Shown here: positions 1 through 9,706 of the stretch, in pieces | Layout of the letters: the number at the start of each line of letters is the position of its first letter | Position numbering within the stretch: position 1 is the first letter of the stretch | Source of the DNA: [Flexibacter] sp. ATCC 35103 | GTDB lineage: Bacteria > Bacteroidota > Bacteroidia > Flavobacteriales > Flavobacteriaceae | DNA: 64,000 bases | NCBI RefSeq assembly: GCF_001975985.1 | Contig: NZ_MTQF01000003.1 | Coordinates: 673,425-737,424, forward strand | Direction of reading: 5' to 3' | The notes under the pieces: model-generated | Database searches by the model: none | What the model was told of the DNA's origin: nothing | What the model saw: only the letters and a program-made list of their open reading frames with translations | Position numbers and translations under genes: made by a program

Positions 1-203
1 GGTATAATACCTACTGGTGTAATGTCAAGACTTGAAGAACCATGATTAAAAGTAATCATTTCTTGTAATGAAGTTCCCATAGTAACATTCCACGAATTTG
101 GAACATCTGTGGTGAATTGTTCAAAACTACCGTTTTGAAGAAGATTTTGACTTTGAGCAATGCCTAAACTGAATAGGGCTAAAATAAGTAATTTTGTTTT
201 CAT
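1..203 (-). CDS. Secreted protein, N-terminal fragment (runs off the window)
   Basis: An open frame on the minus strand starts with ATG at 203 and runs off the left edge, so only the first 67 residues are visible. They begin MKTKLLILALFSLGIAQSQ, a clear signal peptide, followed by NLLQNGSFEQFTTDVPNSW. Asn-Gly-Ser-Phe-Glu followed by Pro-x-x-Trp is the usual start of a beta-sandwich carbohydrate-binding-like module in secreted Bacteroidota proteins. The rest of the protein, including any catalytic part or C-terminal sorting domain, lies outside the window, so no enzymatic function is assigned. Confidence 0.75.
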   Translation of the reverse strand, partial: MKTKLLILALFSLGIAQSQNLLQNGSFEQFTTDVPNSWNVTMGTSLQEMITFNHGSSSLDITPVGII

Positions 204-704
204 ATAATTCTTTTAAAAGTTTCGATAAAACTACAATATTTAATAGTAAAATTAATGTGAAAAATGATTTCGTTTTAATTTTTAATAAGATTGTAGAAAA
301 CGTTTGCATTAATTGTGTTTATTCTCAAAAAGAACATTATCATTTAGTATTAAAATAAATTAAATGAAATTGACAATAAGTTTTATAAATGGTATTCCTA
401 CTGAAATTTATTAAAAAAGACAGATTTTATTTTTAAATCTAATACTACACAAAAGTTATCTCTTTGATTAAAAAGTAAGATTTTATTTAGGTTTTAACCA
501 CTTACTATAGTTTTCATTTAGAGGTGTTTAAGAAGATGAAATAGTTGAAATTTCCTAAGGAAATATTTTATTAAACTGAATGCTATTTTTATATATTTGC
601 GCAGTGAATTTTTATTAAAATTTTGATAATTTTTATTTTAGTAAGTTAATTCAACAACATGATCCCCAGCTTAATTATTAATTTTTTTAAAGAAAAAAAC
701 TACT
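204..704. other. Intergenic region between divergent genes
   Basis: This 501-base AT-rich stretch separates the partial secreted gene from the beta-propeller gene at 705. I see no convincing coding frame. A TATATTTG matching the flavobacterial -7 box lies at 592-599, but no TTG is properly placed upstream of it, so the promoter for the 705 gene is only tentative. Confidence 0.5.
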
Positions 705-2597
705 ATGAAGAAAATTACTTTTTCGATTGTTTTACTTTTCTTGGTTGCCTTTTCGGTTACTGCACAAAGAAAATATGACGAAATAATCACAACAGAGAAC
801 AATGTTCAGGATATTGTTCAAAACGAAATAACAGGAATTGTTGTTTTTAAAGAAGGTGGAACTGTAAAAGGTTTAGATCCTGAAACAAAAAAAATTGTCT
901 GGACATTAACGAAAGAAGATTTTGGAACAATTACATCAAAAGACATCTTAACAGATCCTGATTTTGGAAATGTATTTAAAGATAAAAGAGATTTAACTAC
1001 AGTTCCAGGAAGTCCTTATGTTGAAGCTTACATCAATTCAAAGTATTTAATTATCAATACTGATACAGGAAAAGTAGTTTACAACTCGTCTAAAGAATCT
1101 TTCTTTGTATTTCAATCAGATTTTATTCCTGAAACTAATGAATATCTTCTTACTTTGAAAAAAGACGGAGATATGGCAATCGCTTTATTGGATATGGCGA
1201 CAGGAGAACTTAAATGGACTACAACTGTTGACAAGGCAAAAGCAATGATTAGTTTTTCTTTAAAATTATCTGCTAATACGAATAAAGCTAAGATTAACGG
1301 AAACACCGTGTATTATTTACTTTATGGTAATTTGTATTCTTTTGATAAAGAAACTGGAAAGTTAAACTGGAAAGCAGCAGAAGAATATACAAAATTCTAT
1401 GAAACACAAAACGATAAAAATATTGTTGTAGTGAATGCTGCAGGTTTGTTTTCTAACAAACAATATTTAAATGTTTTGAGTACAGATGACGGAAAAAGTA
1501 TCTGGAAAGAATCTATCAAAACTAAACAAGTTGTTTATTTAGAAGATTGGGGAACAAAATTATTAGTGGCTCACAATAGTGGTTTTAATTTCTATGATTT
1601 AAAAACAGGAGAAAAAATCTGGAAAAAAGATGCACGTGGAGACGGTTTGAAAAGGGTAATTCCTATCGAGCAGGATTTCTTATACGTTGCAGAAAATGAA
1701 ATGATGCTGATCAATAAAGACGGAGAAAAACTTTGGAAAAAATTCATTGAAATTTCTGATGACAAAGAAGATCCAATTTACTATTTAGGAAAAGTAGGTG
1801 AAAAAGTAATGTACTTAACCGGTACTTATGGAAACATGGTGGATTATAAAACCGGAGTTAAACTTTGGAAACGTAATATCAATTTTGATAAAAACCGTCC
1901 GGTTTTGCCAACTTATGACGAAGCGACAAATTCTTATTTAGTGTATAATGACGAAAAATTATACAAATTTGATCCAAGCATCAGCGACAAGCCAGAGCCT
2001 TTTGCAAAAGTAAACATCAAGAAAGAAAAAGAATTAAACAGCATCGAATTATTTCCTTGGGGAGTTGTTCTTTCAGGACCAGTTGAGGTAATGGGAGTTA
2101 ATATGGATGGAACTGTAAAATACCACCATATTTATACACAACCAGGTGAAGGTACAAGACGTTTACTAAAAAGTGCTGCAATTGCAGGAAGTATTGGTTT
2201 AGGAGTTGGTTCAGGAGTAAGTGCTATACAAGGTTCTGAGTTAACAATGACATACCGTGATTCTGAAGGAAATATGAGATCTACAGTCGTTAGAGAAGAG
2301 AATTCATCAAAAATGAAACAATCTAAAGATATGGCGGCTGGTTCAGCAGCTTTAGGATTAGTAGCAGCTAAATTTGACAAACGTTTCAACGCAATGAAAC
2401 AAAACAGAGATTACTCTTATATTTTTGCAAAAGCGGATACTGGGGAAAAAATCCTGGTTAAAGTAAGTAAATCTGATGGAGTTGAAGTTGATAAAATTAT
2501 TTTCAACAATACAAAACCTCTTTATGAAATAGATCCGGCAACACAAAATATTTTTTATGTGTCTGATAAATCTATTCAAATCTTCAATAAGAAATAA
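705..2597 (+). CDS. PQQ-like beta-propeller repeat protein, exported
   Basis: A 630-residue protein with a signal peptide (MKKITFSIVLLFLVAFSVTAQ). The body carries at least eight repeats of the form D-x-x-T/D-G-x-x-x-W, for example DMATGELKW, DKETGKLNW, TDDGKSIW, DLKTGEKIW, NKDGEKLW and DYKTGVKLW, the signature of a PQQ-type (quinoprotein-like) beta-propeller. These propellers are often scaffolds, as in the BamB family, rather than enzymes; I see nothing that proves PQQ binding. From about residue 490 to 560 a Gly/Ala/Ser-rich segment and a charged stretch interrupt the propeller before a final strand region. A strong terminator follows immediately. The role is unknown, with periplasmic or surface location inferred from the signal peptide. 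Confidence 0.8.
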   Translation: MKKITFSIVLLFLVAFSVTAQRKYDEIITTENNVQDIVQNEITGIVVFKEGGTVKGLDPETKKIVWTLTKEDFGTITSKDILTDPDFGNVFKDKRDLTTVPGSPYVEAYINSKYLIINTDTGKVVYNSSKESFFVFQSDFIPETNEYLLTLKKDGDMAIALLDMATGELKWTTTVDKAKAMISFSLKLSANTNKAKINGNTVYYLLYGNLYSFDKETGKLNWKAAEEYTKFYETQNDKNIVVVNAAGLFSNKQYLNVLSTDDGKSIWKESIKTKQVVYLEDWGTKLLVAHNSGFNFYDLKTGEKIWKKDARGDGLKRVIPIEQDFLYVAENEMMLINKDGEKLWKKFIEISDDKEDPIYYLGKVGEKVMYLTGTYGNMVDYKTGVKLWKRNINFDKNRPVLPTYDEATNSYLVYNDEKLYKFDPSISDKPEPFAKVNIKKEKELNSIELFPWGVVLSGPVEVMGVNMDGTVKYHHIYTQPGEGTRRLLKSAAIAGSIGLGVGSGVSAIQGSELTMTYRDSEGNMRSTVVREENSSKMKQSKDMAAGSAALGLVAAKFDKRFNAMKQNRDYSYIFAKADTGEKILVKVSKSDGVEVDKIIFNNTKPLYEIDPATQNIFYVSDKSIQIFNKK

Positions 2598-2609
2598 TGA
2601 TAAATACAG

Positions 2610-2646
2610 AAAGCCATCAGGATTTACTTCTGATGGCTTTTTTTTT
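2610..2646 (+). terminator. Rho-independent terminator abutting the next start codon
   Basis: AGCCATCAG (2612-2620) pairs with CTGATGGCT (2630-2638) and is followed by a run of T. The start codon of the next gene is at 2651, only a few bases after the T run. Confidence 0.85.
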
Positions 2647-2650
2647 GCCT

Positions 2651-4570
2651 ATGAAAAAAACATTACTCTTAATTGCTTTGCTTGTAATTGGTTCAGTTCA
2701 GGCACAAGAGAAAATAAGCTCAAAGACGAAGAAATTTAAAATCCCGGTAATTAAATACTCAGAATTTGCAGCTCTTGACAACGTATTAACGCAAACTGCT
2801 TTTTATCAAATGGATAAATCGCTGCAGGAAGAAGAATCTAATTTAAAGAAAGATTTTTTTAATATTGATGGCTTTATAAAGGATCCGGTAAATGGAAAAC
2901 TTAAATTTTATTTGACCTATGCGATGCCCAGATATACAGATACAAATATAGACAGTACCTATAATAAGAAAGAAAATAAATGGACTTATAGTGCGCATTC
3001 TAATTATTTGACCAGTGTGAAACTGGATGTTAAGTATGGAGATAAAATTTTATTGACGAAGGATTTTGGAGGTTCAGAATCGTATTCAATGAGTGTAGGG
3101 AATAGTTTGGGCGCTATGAAAATTGCAGCCTCAGAACATGATAAAAAAGTAAGAACAGCTGTAAAAGATTCAGATTACAGTGATGTTGGGCTTGGGTTTG
3201 ATAATGTTATGTATAAAGCCGCAATCAGGATTCAGGATTTTTTGAATTATAAATTCGGATATTCCACAGATCAATCAAAAGAAAAGTTCGAATTTGTAAC
3301 ATCAAAAGGACATTCAGAATACAAACAAATGTTTGCTTTTGAAACAGAAATTACGGCTCAAATGGAGAAAATAACTCTTGAGAAAGGTCTGGACGAAAAA
3401 TTACTAGCGCCACATTTGCAGTATTTAGAAAGTTTGTTGGTTAAATATCCGCTTTCTCCGGTAAATGAAGACATTCGTTTTATTGTTACTAACAATTTAG
3501 CTGAAACTTATTTTTTACTCGAAAACAAAGAAAAAGCATTGCTATATGCTAATTTATTGATCGAAAATGACAAACAAGATTCCAGAGGATCTGCAATTGT
3601 TGAAAGAGTAAACAGAGCGAATTTTGCAGATAAAAAAATAAGAAGTCATACCACACGTTTTGCAGATCTTAAAAAATTAGGCTTGAAAATCGCCGAAGAA
3701 AAAGAAGAACTGAGATTGGCGTTTTTTGAAAAAATTGATCGCCAGGAAGCTGATTGGGTTGTTGAAAAAGAAAACAGAACGGCAGCTTTAGAAAAAAGTA
3801 AAATTCAGCGTGAGAATATATTAGATTCTATTGCATATCAATCAAATCCGGATTTGTTGGCAAAGATCATCGCTAATTTAGGAGGAAGTGAAGTTTTGAA
3901 AAAAGTAGAAAAAACACATTTATTGTCAAAACTTACTTTAGAAGATAGTAATATCCCTCAAACGGAAGAAAGATGGGCAACAACGACAAATTATCTTTTA
4001 AAAAAGAAAATGCCCGAAGCCTATTACGAAATCGTAAATGGACCTGAAGCATGGAGTCACAGCGATCGTGAAAGCGGCATAGAAGCTAAATGGGCAAAGT
4101 TGCCTATGTATACGTACAATAGTCTTTCGACAAATCTTGATCCGGTGAATTTTTTAACGGCCCTGAGACTTGATTTATGGAATAAATTAGATCTTTTAGG
4201 AGATGAAATGATCGAAGGAAAATTATGCTATCATTTAAATTATTTTGAGAAAACCCTGAATGTTAGCAATAGAACAATTCCTAAAACAGATTATCATCTT
4301 TTTATTGATAAAGAAAATTTTTCGATCGTTGCAACTGAAAGAACAGAATATGATGATGGAAATAAAAGTTTTTTTGAACGAAAACTTTTTAAAGATTATC
4401 GTCCTGTAGCGACTTTAAATTCAGGTAAGATTCCGTACAAGATCAATTATGAAATAGAAGATTTTTATGGTGATACCTTTTATCAGGAAAACCGTGAAAA
4501 AATAGAAGTAAATGCTGTTTTTGGAAATCGAATTTTCATGAAAGAAGTTTATTTCGGAGGATTTAAATAG
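2651..4570 (+). CDS. Exported protein of unknown function
   Basis: The frame is open from 2597, but the ATG at 2651 is the better start because it begins a clean signal peptide (MKKTLLLIALLVIGSVQAQ) and lies outside the terminator hairpin; this gives 639 residues. I do not recognise the family. The mature protein is rich in charged residues. Residues roughly 230-400 look helical with coiled-coil character (many E, K and L), and the last 150 residues, with several aromatic positions, could form a beta domain. The gene follows the beta-propeller gene in the same direction but behind a terminator, so it probably has its own promoter inside the previous gene, or depends on readthrough. Extracytoplasmic location is inferred from the signal peptide. 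Confidence 0.75.
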   Translation: MKKTLLLIALLVIGSVQAQEKISSKTKKFKIPVIKYSEFAALDNVLTQTAFYQMDKSLQEEESNLKKDFFNIDGFIKDPVNGKLKFYLTYAMPRYTDTNIDSTYNKKENKWTYSAHSNYLTSVKLDVKYGDKILLTKDFGGSESYSMSVGNSLGAMKIAASEHDKKVRTAVKDSDYSDVGLGFDNVMYKAAIRIQDFLNYKFGYSTDQSKEKFEFVTSKGHSEYKQMFAFETEITAQMEKITLEKGLDEKLLAPHLQYLESLLVKYPLSPVNEDIRFIVTNNLAETYFLLENKEKALLYANLLIENDKQDSRGSAIVERVNRANFADKKIRSHTTRFADLKKLGLKIAEEKEELRLAFFEKIDRQEADWVVEKENRTAALEKSKIQRENILDSIAYQSNPDLLAKIIANLGGSEVLKKVEKTHLLSKLTLEDSNIPQTEERWATTTNYLLKKKMPEAYYEIVNGPEAWSHSDRESGIEAKWAKLPMYTYNSLSTNLDPVNFLTALRLDLWNKLDLLGDEMIEGKLCYHLNYFEKTLNVSNRTIPKTDYHLFIDKENFSIVATERTEYDDGNKSFFERKLFKDYRPVATLNSGKIPYKINYEIEDFYGDTFYQENREKIEVNAVFGNRIFMKEVYFGGFK

Positions 4571-4773
4571 GATTCAATCGCTATAAAAAAGAATAATTAG
4601 AATTGATTGGTTTTTGGTTTATTAGCTCATTTTTTTGAGATTAATACCGGAAACTAATCAATTCTTTTGTTTTTGTATCTATTATCTCAACAAAAGTTTG
4701 TGAAATTTTAATAAATAGGCGGACAATAATCCAAAATTCCTTACTTTCGCACCTCGTTTAAGAAAAGGATAAA

Positions 4774-7700
4774 ATGAGCACAAAATTTACTGAATACAAA
4801 GGACTTGACTTGCCTGTAGTGGCGTCAGAAGTACTTGATTTTTGGAAGAAAGAAAATATATTTGAAAAGAGTGTAACAACTCGCGAAGGCGCAGAGCCTT
4901 TCGTATTTTTTGAAGGTCCGCCTTCAGCAAATGGTTTACCGGGAATTCACCACGTGATGGCGCGTGCGATTAAAGATATTTTTTGTCGTTATAAAACTCA
5001 AAAAGGTTTTCAGGTAAAAAGAAAAGCCGGTTGGGATACGCACGGATTACCTGTAGAATTAGGTACCGAAAAAGAACTTGGAATTACAAAAGAAGATATT
5101 GGTAAAACAATTTCTATCGAAGAATATAACGAAGCGTGTAAAAAAACCGTAATGCGTTATACGGACGTATGGAATGATTTGACCGAAAAAATGGGATATT
5201 GGGTAGATATGGAAGATCCATATGTTACTTACAAACCCAAATATATGGAGTCTGTTTGGTGGCTTTTAAAACAAATCTATGATAAAGGTTTGTTGTACAA
5301 AGGATATACAATTCAGCCGTATTCTCCAAAGGCAGGAACAGGATTATCTTCTCACGAAGTAAACCAGCCTGGAGCTTATAGAGATGTTACAGATACTACG
5401 ATTGTAGCACAATTCAAGACTTTACCGGAAACGCTACCAAGCTTTTTACAAGGTTTTGGAGATATTCACATCTTAGCCTGGACGACAACTCCTTGGACAT
5501 TGCCATCGAATACAGCTTTAACAGTTGGACCAAAAATCGATTATGTTTTAGTAAAAACATTCAATCAATATACTTTTGAACCTGTAAATGTTGTTTTGGC
5601 TAAAAATTTAGTTGGGAAACAGTTGGGGAAAGGATTTTTTGCAAGCGAAGACGATGCTGATTTTGATAATGTAAAAGAAGGAGATAAAAAACTTCCGTAC
5701 AAAATCTTAGCAGAAGCAAAAGGAGCTGATTTAGTTGAAATTCGTTACGAGCAATTATTGCCTTACGTATTACCTTATCAAAATGCTGAGAACGCATTTA
5801 GAGTAATTGCCGGAGATTTCGTTACTACAGAAGACGGAACAGGAGTTGTACATACTGCTCCAACTTTTGGTGCTGATGATGCTAAAGTAGCAAAAGAAGC
5901 AAAACCAGAAGTGCCGCCAATGTTGGTTCTTGACGAAAGCGGAACGCCAGTTCCATTAGTAGATTTACAAGGGAAATTCACTTCACATTTAGGTGAACTT
6001 GCAGGTAAATATGTGAAAAACGAATATTATGATGCAGGACAAGCACCAGAGCGTTCTGTTGATGTTGAAATTGCTATTCGATTAAAAGAAGAAAATAAAG
6101 CCTTTAAGGTTGAAAAATACGTACATAGTTATCCACACAGTTGGAGAACTGATGAACCGTTATTATATTATCCACTAGACTCTTGGTTCATTAAAGTAAC
6201 CGATGTAAAAGATAGAATGTTCGACCTGAACGAAACTATCAATTGGAAGCCTAAGTCTACTGGTGAAGGACGTTTTGGAAATTGGCTTAAAAATGCCAAC
6301 GACTGGAACTTATCTCGTTCTAGATATTGGGGTATTCCGTTGCCAATTTGGAGAACTGAAGACAAAAAAGAAGAAGTTCTTATTGGTTCTGTAGAAGAAT
6401 TGTACAATGCGATCGAAAAATCTATCGAAGCAGGTTTTCAAAAAGAAAATCCGTTTAAAGGTTTTGAAATCGGTAATATGTCTGAATCTAATTATGATTT
6501 AATCGATTTACATAAAAATGTAGTCGATCAAATTACTTTAGTTTCGGCTTCAGGCCAGCCAATGAAACGCGAAAGTGATTTAATTGATGTTTGGTTTGAT
6601 TCAGGAGCAATGCCTTATGCACAATGGCATTATCCTTTTGAGAATAAAGATAAAATAGACGAGAATAAAGATTTTCCTGCAAATTTTATTGCAGAAGGTG
6701 TTGATCAGACTCGTGGTTGGTTTTATACCTTACACGCAATCGGAACATTAGTTTTTGATAAAGTAGCGTATAAAAATGTAGTTTCAAATGGTTTGGTTTT
6801 AGATAAAGACGGAATAAAAATGTCTAAGAGTAAAGGGAACACTATTGATCCTTTTAAAACCATTGAGCAATACGGTCCTGATGCTACGCGTTGGTACATG
6901 ATTATGAATGCAAATCCTTGGGATAACCTGAAATTTGATTTAGAAGGAATTGCTGAGGTTCGTCGTAAGTTTTTTGGAACTTTATACAACACTTATTCGT
7001 TCTTTTCGTTATATGCAAATATCGATGGATTTAAGTACGAAGAAGCTGAAATTCCGTTAAACGAAAGACCGGAAATCGATCAATGGATCATGTCTGAATT
7101 GCATTCCTTAATAAAATTCGTTGACGAATGTTACGAAGATTATGAGCCAACAAAAGCAGCAAGAGCTATTTCTGACTTCGTTCAGGAAAACTTGAGTAAC
7201 TGGTATGTTCGTTTATGTCGTCGTCGTTTCTGGAAAGGCGAATATGCTCATGATAAAATCGCTGCATATCAAACGCTTTATACCTGCTTATTAACGATCA
7301 GTAAATTAAGCGCTCCGATCGCTCCATTTTTCATGGACAAATTGTATCGCGATTTGACAATTTCGACAGGATCTGAGCAATATGCCAGTGTTCACTTGGC
7401 TGAGTTTCCAAAATTTGTCGAAAACTTTGTTAATAAAACGTTAGAAAGCAAAATGCAGAAAGCGCAAACCATCTCATCTTTGGTTTTATCGCTTCGTAAA
7501 AAGGAAATGATTAAAGTGCGTCAACCTTTGCAAAAAGTAATGATTCCGGTACTTGACGAAAATCAGAGAGCCGAAATTGAGGCTATTTCTGACCTTGTAA
7601 AAGCGGAAGTAAACGTTAAGGAAATCATACTTTTAGATGATGATTCGGGTATCTTAGTGAAACAAATTAAGCCTAATTTTAAAGCATTAGGACCGCGTTT

Positions 7701-8175
7701 TGGTAAAGATATGGGTCTGATTTCCAAAGAAATACAATCTTTTTCAGCAGATCAGATTAATGAGCTGGACAAGCAGGGAACGCTAGATATTGTTATTGCT
7801 GGAAATAATGTAACTTTATCATTAGAAGATGTCGAAATAACATCTCAGGACATTGAAGGCTGGTTGGTTGCAAATTCAAACGGAATAACAGTTGCGCTTG
7901 ATATAACGATCTCTGAAGAATTGAAAAACGAAGGTATCGCCAGAGAATTGGTAAATAGAATTCAAAATATCCGTAAAGATTCTGGATTTGAAGTTACTGA
8001 TAAAATTAAAGTAAAAATAAAACGAAACGGTATCTTAGAAGAAGCAATTCTGAAAAATGAAGACTATATTAAGTCTGAAACACTAACAGATGAATTGATT
8101 TTTGTGGACGCATTAGAAAGCGGCACAGAAATTGAATTTGATGATATTAAAACAATGATATTAATTTCAAAATAA
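4774..8175 (+). CDS. ileS: Isoleucyl-tRNA synthetase, type 2 with GIHH motif
   Basis: A 1133-residue class I aminoacyl-tRNA synthetase that charges tRNA-Ile in the cytoplasm. The catalytic domain opens with PPSANGLPGIHHVMARAIKD, in which the HIGH signature is replaced by GIHH at residues 57-60. The second signature, KMSKS, is intact at residue 682. An editing (CP1) domain lies between them, including the Trp-Thr-Thr-Thr-Pro-Trp-Thr-Leu stretch near residue 237. The length and the extended C-terminal anticodon region fit the eukaryote-like type 2 enzymes, which are generally mupirocin tolerant. The GxHH swap is, as I recall, known from a hyper-resistant subset of type 2 enzymes. The DksA-like gene starts 8 bases after the stop, so the two are probably co-transcribed. 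Confidence 0.97.
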   Translation: MSTKFTEYKGLDLPVVASEVLDFWKKENIFEKSVTTREGAEPFVFFEGPPSANGLPGIHHVMARAIKDIFCRYKTQKGFQVKRKAGWDTHGLPVELGTEKELGITKEDIGKTISIEEYNEACKKTVMRYTDVWNDLTEKMGYWVDMEDPYVTYKPKYMESVWWLLKQIYDKGLLYKGYTIQPYSPKAGTGLSSHEVNQPGAYRDVTDTTIVAQFKTLPETLPSFLQGFGDIHILAWTTTPWTLPSNTALTVGPKIDYVLVKTFNQYTFEPVNVVLAKNLVGKQLGKGFFASEDDADFDNVKEGDKKLPYKILAEAKGADLVEIRYEQLLPYVLPYQNAENAFRVIAGDFVTTEDGTGVVHTAPTFGADDAKVAKEAKPEVPPMLVLDESGTPVPLVDLQGKFTSHLGELAGKYVKNEYYDAGQAPERSVDVEIAIRLKEENKAFKVEKYVHSYPHSWRTDEPLLYYPLDSWFIKVTDVKDRMFDLNETINWKPKSTGEGRFGNWLKNANDWNLSRSRYWGIPLPIWRTEDKKEEVLIGSVEELYNAIEKSIEAGFQKENPFKGFEIGNMSESNYDLIDLHKNVVDQITLVSASGQPMKRESDLIDVWFDSGAMPYAQWHYPFENKDKIDENKDFPANFIAEGVDQTRGWFYTLHAIGTLVFDKVAYKNVVSNGLVLDKDGIKMSKSKGNTIDPFKTIEQYGPDATRWYMIMNANPWDNLKFDLEGIAEVRRKFFGTLYNTYSFFSLYANIDGFKYEEAEIPLNERPEIDQWIMSELHSLIKFVDECYEDYEPTKAARAISDFVQENLSNWYVRLCRRRFWKGEYAHDKIAAYQTLYTCLLTISKLSAPIAPFFMDKLYRDLTISTGSEQYASVHLAEFPKFVENFVNKTLESKMQKAQTISSLVLSLRKKEMIKVRQPLQKVMIPVLDENQRAEIEAISDLVKAEVNVKEIILLDDDSGILVKQIKPNFKALGPRFGKDMGLISKEIQSFSADQINELDKQGTLDIVIAGNNVTLSLEDVEITSQDIEGWLVANSNGITVALDITISEELKNEGIARELVNRIQNIRKDSGFEVTDKIKVKIKRNGILEEAILKNEDYIKSETLTDELIFVDALESGTEIEFDDIKTMILISK

Positions 8176-8183
8176 AATATAAA

Positions 8184-8564
8184 ATGATAGATGAAATTAC
8201 AAGATACTCTGATGCAGATTTAGCAGAGTTTAAAGAAATAATTCAAAATAAAATACAAAAAGCACAAGCCGATCTGGATTTAATAAAAAGTGCTTACATG
8301 AATGATTTGAATAACGGAACAGATGATACTTCTCCAACTTTTAAAGCATTTGAAGAAGGAAGCGAAACAATGTCTAAAGAAGCAAACTCACAGTTGGCTA
8401 TCAGACAGGAAAAGTTTATACGCGATCTAAAAAACGCCTTATTCCGTGTTGAAAACAAAACATATGGTATTTGTAAAGTAACAGGGAAATTAATTAGCAA
8501 AGAAAGGCTAAAAATCGTTCCTCACGCTACAATGAGTATCGAAGCGAAGAACTTGCAACGATAA
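8184..8564 (+). CDS. TraR/DksA-family protein with degenerate zinc finger
   Basis: A 126-residue protein with a long helical coiled-coil N-terminal half and a C-terminal segment YGICKVTGKLISKERLKIVP, which is the DksA/TraR finger region. Canonical DksA has four zinc-binding cysteines; here only the first is kept, the second is Thr, and the second CxxC pair is missing. This cysteine-poor form is common in Bacteroidota as far as I know. DksA-type proteins bind the RNA polymerase secondary channel and modulate transcription; that role is inferred here from family membership. It sits 8 bases downstream of ileS and is followed by a terminator. Confidence 0.85.
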   Translation: MIDEITRYSDADLAEFKEIIQNKIQKAQADLDLIKSAYMNDLNNGTDDTSPTFKAFEEGSETMSKEANSQLAIRQEKFIRDLKNALFRVENKTYGICKVTGKLISKERLKIVPHATMSIEAKNLQR

Positions 8565-8584
8565 AAAATATCTGATTGAAATAA

Positions 8585-8610
8585 GCGCTCCTTTTAGGGG
8601 CGTTTTTTTT
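8585..8610 (+). terminator. Rho-independent terminator after the ileS operon
   Basis: CGCTCC pairs with GGGGCG (one G-T pair) and is followed by eight T. The same stem core recurs at 10034-10059. Confidence 0.8.
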
Positions 8611-8812
8611 GTTTAATGTTTTGCGTAATTGGATTTGAATGAACTAATAATCATTTGAAAGAATTTGATTATAATTCGAAAAAACAGCGTTCAAATAAAG
8701 GTCTGTTTTTTGTAAGAAGAAAAATGAAGTCGATTTGGGGCGGCGTAAATATTTTTTAATTAGAACTATCTTAATAGAAAAATAGTTCTAATTAAAAAAA
8801 TAAGGCTAAAAA

Positions 8813-9193
8813 CTAAGCTAAGTTTTTTTCTAATTCTAATTTGTGTTTTCTTAAAACTGCTCTTGTCATTCCTAAATTTGCTTTACTTGCGTCTGCTGCA
8901 AGGTAAATCATGAATTTTTTGTTTGGTGAAATGTCAATAATATGAATTTGATTCGAAAGTGTGATCAAAATATCTTCAATATCCTGATTCAGGTTTAAGG
9001 CTTTTACTGCGCTCAGTTTTGCTTTAACAACTTCAAGGTTGTAAGCAGCTGCCAGTTCAGGGTCAAAGGAAGGATCTACGGTTAGATTTCCAAAACTTAA
9101 TCCTGATTCAATTTCGGTTACTGCGACAGCTATGAAGCCGTTTACGTTAGTTTTGATTTCATTTAAAAAAACGTTTAAAAAGTCATTACTCAT
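8813..9193 (-). CDS. Roadblock/LC7-like protein, partner B (copy 1)
   Basis: A 126-residue cytoplasmic protein without signal peptide. It contains GFIAVAVTEIESGLSF, DPELAAAYNLEVVKAK and ILITLSNQIHIIDISP followed by FMIYLAADASKANLGMTRAVL, the strand-helix-strand pattern of Roadblock/LC7 folds. It is very similar along its whole length to the protein at 21418-21792, sharing for example NVNGFIAV, AYNLEVVKAKL and QIHIID. It lies 32 bases downstream of the second Roadblock-like gene (9226-9582), in the same order as in the other copy. Roadblock proteins usually bind small Ras-like GTPases such as MglA, but no GTPase gene is in the window. The exact role is unknown; a heteromeric pair is inferred. 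Confidence 0.75.
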   Translation of the reverse strand: MSNDFLNVFLNEIKTNVNGFIAVAVTEIESGLSFGNLTVDPSFDPELAAAYNLEVVKAKLSAVKALNLNQDIEDILITLSNQIHIIDISPNKKFMIYLAADASKANLGMTRAVLRKHKLELEKNLA

Positions 9194-9225
9194 AGTTTGT
9201 GGTATTTGGTGTTAATAGATTTATG

Positions 9226-9582
9226 TTATTTTAACAGGGAATTTTTACTTAATTCTGAGGCCACTTCGTCAGTTGATCGCATCAATAAACCCAGATTGCT
9301 TCCGTCTTTTGAAAACGCGATTATAAAATTGGTGCCGCTTATTTTGTTTCCAATGACAACTCCTTCAGAAGTTTTTAGAAAAAGTTGTTTTAAGGCTCCT
9401 TTGTCTAAATCTATTAAGAATTTTTCGCTCATTGATAAAATTGCGGCGCTCATTGCTGCAACGCTGTCTGCGTAATCTATGTGTAGTGATGTGATTAGTT
9501 TTCCTTTTCCGTTTATGATTAAAGCGGCTGAAGATTTTGTAGTAACTAGGAAATCATTTAGAGTAGATGTTATTTCATTCAT
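9226..9582 (-). CDS. Roadblock/LC7-domain protein, partner A (copy 1)
   Basis: A 118-residue cytoplasmic protein with SAALIINGKGKLITS, DSVAAMSAAILSMSEKF, GALKQLFLKTSEGVVIG and GSNLGLLMRSTDEV, the layout of a Roadblock/LC7 domain (sensor strand, helix, two strands, closing helix). It aligns with the protein at 21078-21395 across VAAM, ILxM, LKQ, GxVV and GLLxR. It is the first gene of a two-gene unit with 8813-9193. The 5' side faces the small basic gene at 9760, so the intergenic region 9583-9759 must hold both promoters. Interaction with a GTPase is family knowledge, not shown here. Confidence 0.75.
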   Translation of the reverse strand: MNEITSTLNDFLVTTKSSAALIINGKGKLITSLHIDYADSVAAMSAAILSMSEKFLIDLDKGALKQLFLKTSEGVVIGNKISGTNFIIAFSKDGSNLGLLMRSTDEVASELSKNSLLK

Positions 9583-9706
9583 ATTTGTAGGATTTGGGGA
9601 GAATGTTAAAATTAATTCATTTTCATGTGTATTGGCGGGAAAAGTTGTTGTTCAATCTAAACAAGTGTTAATTTTATTTAACAAATATAAATTAAATTAT
9701 GTATCA

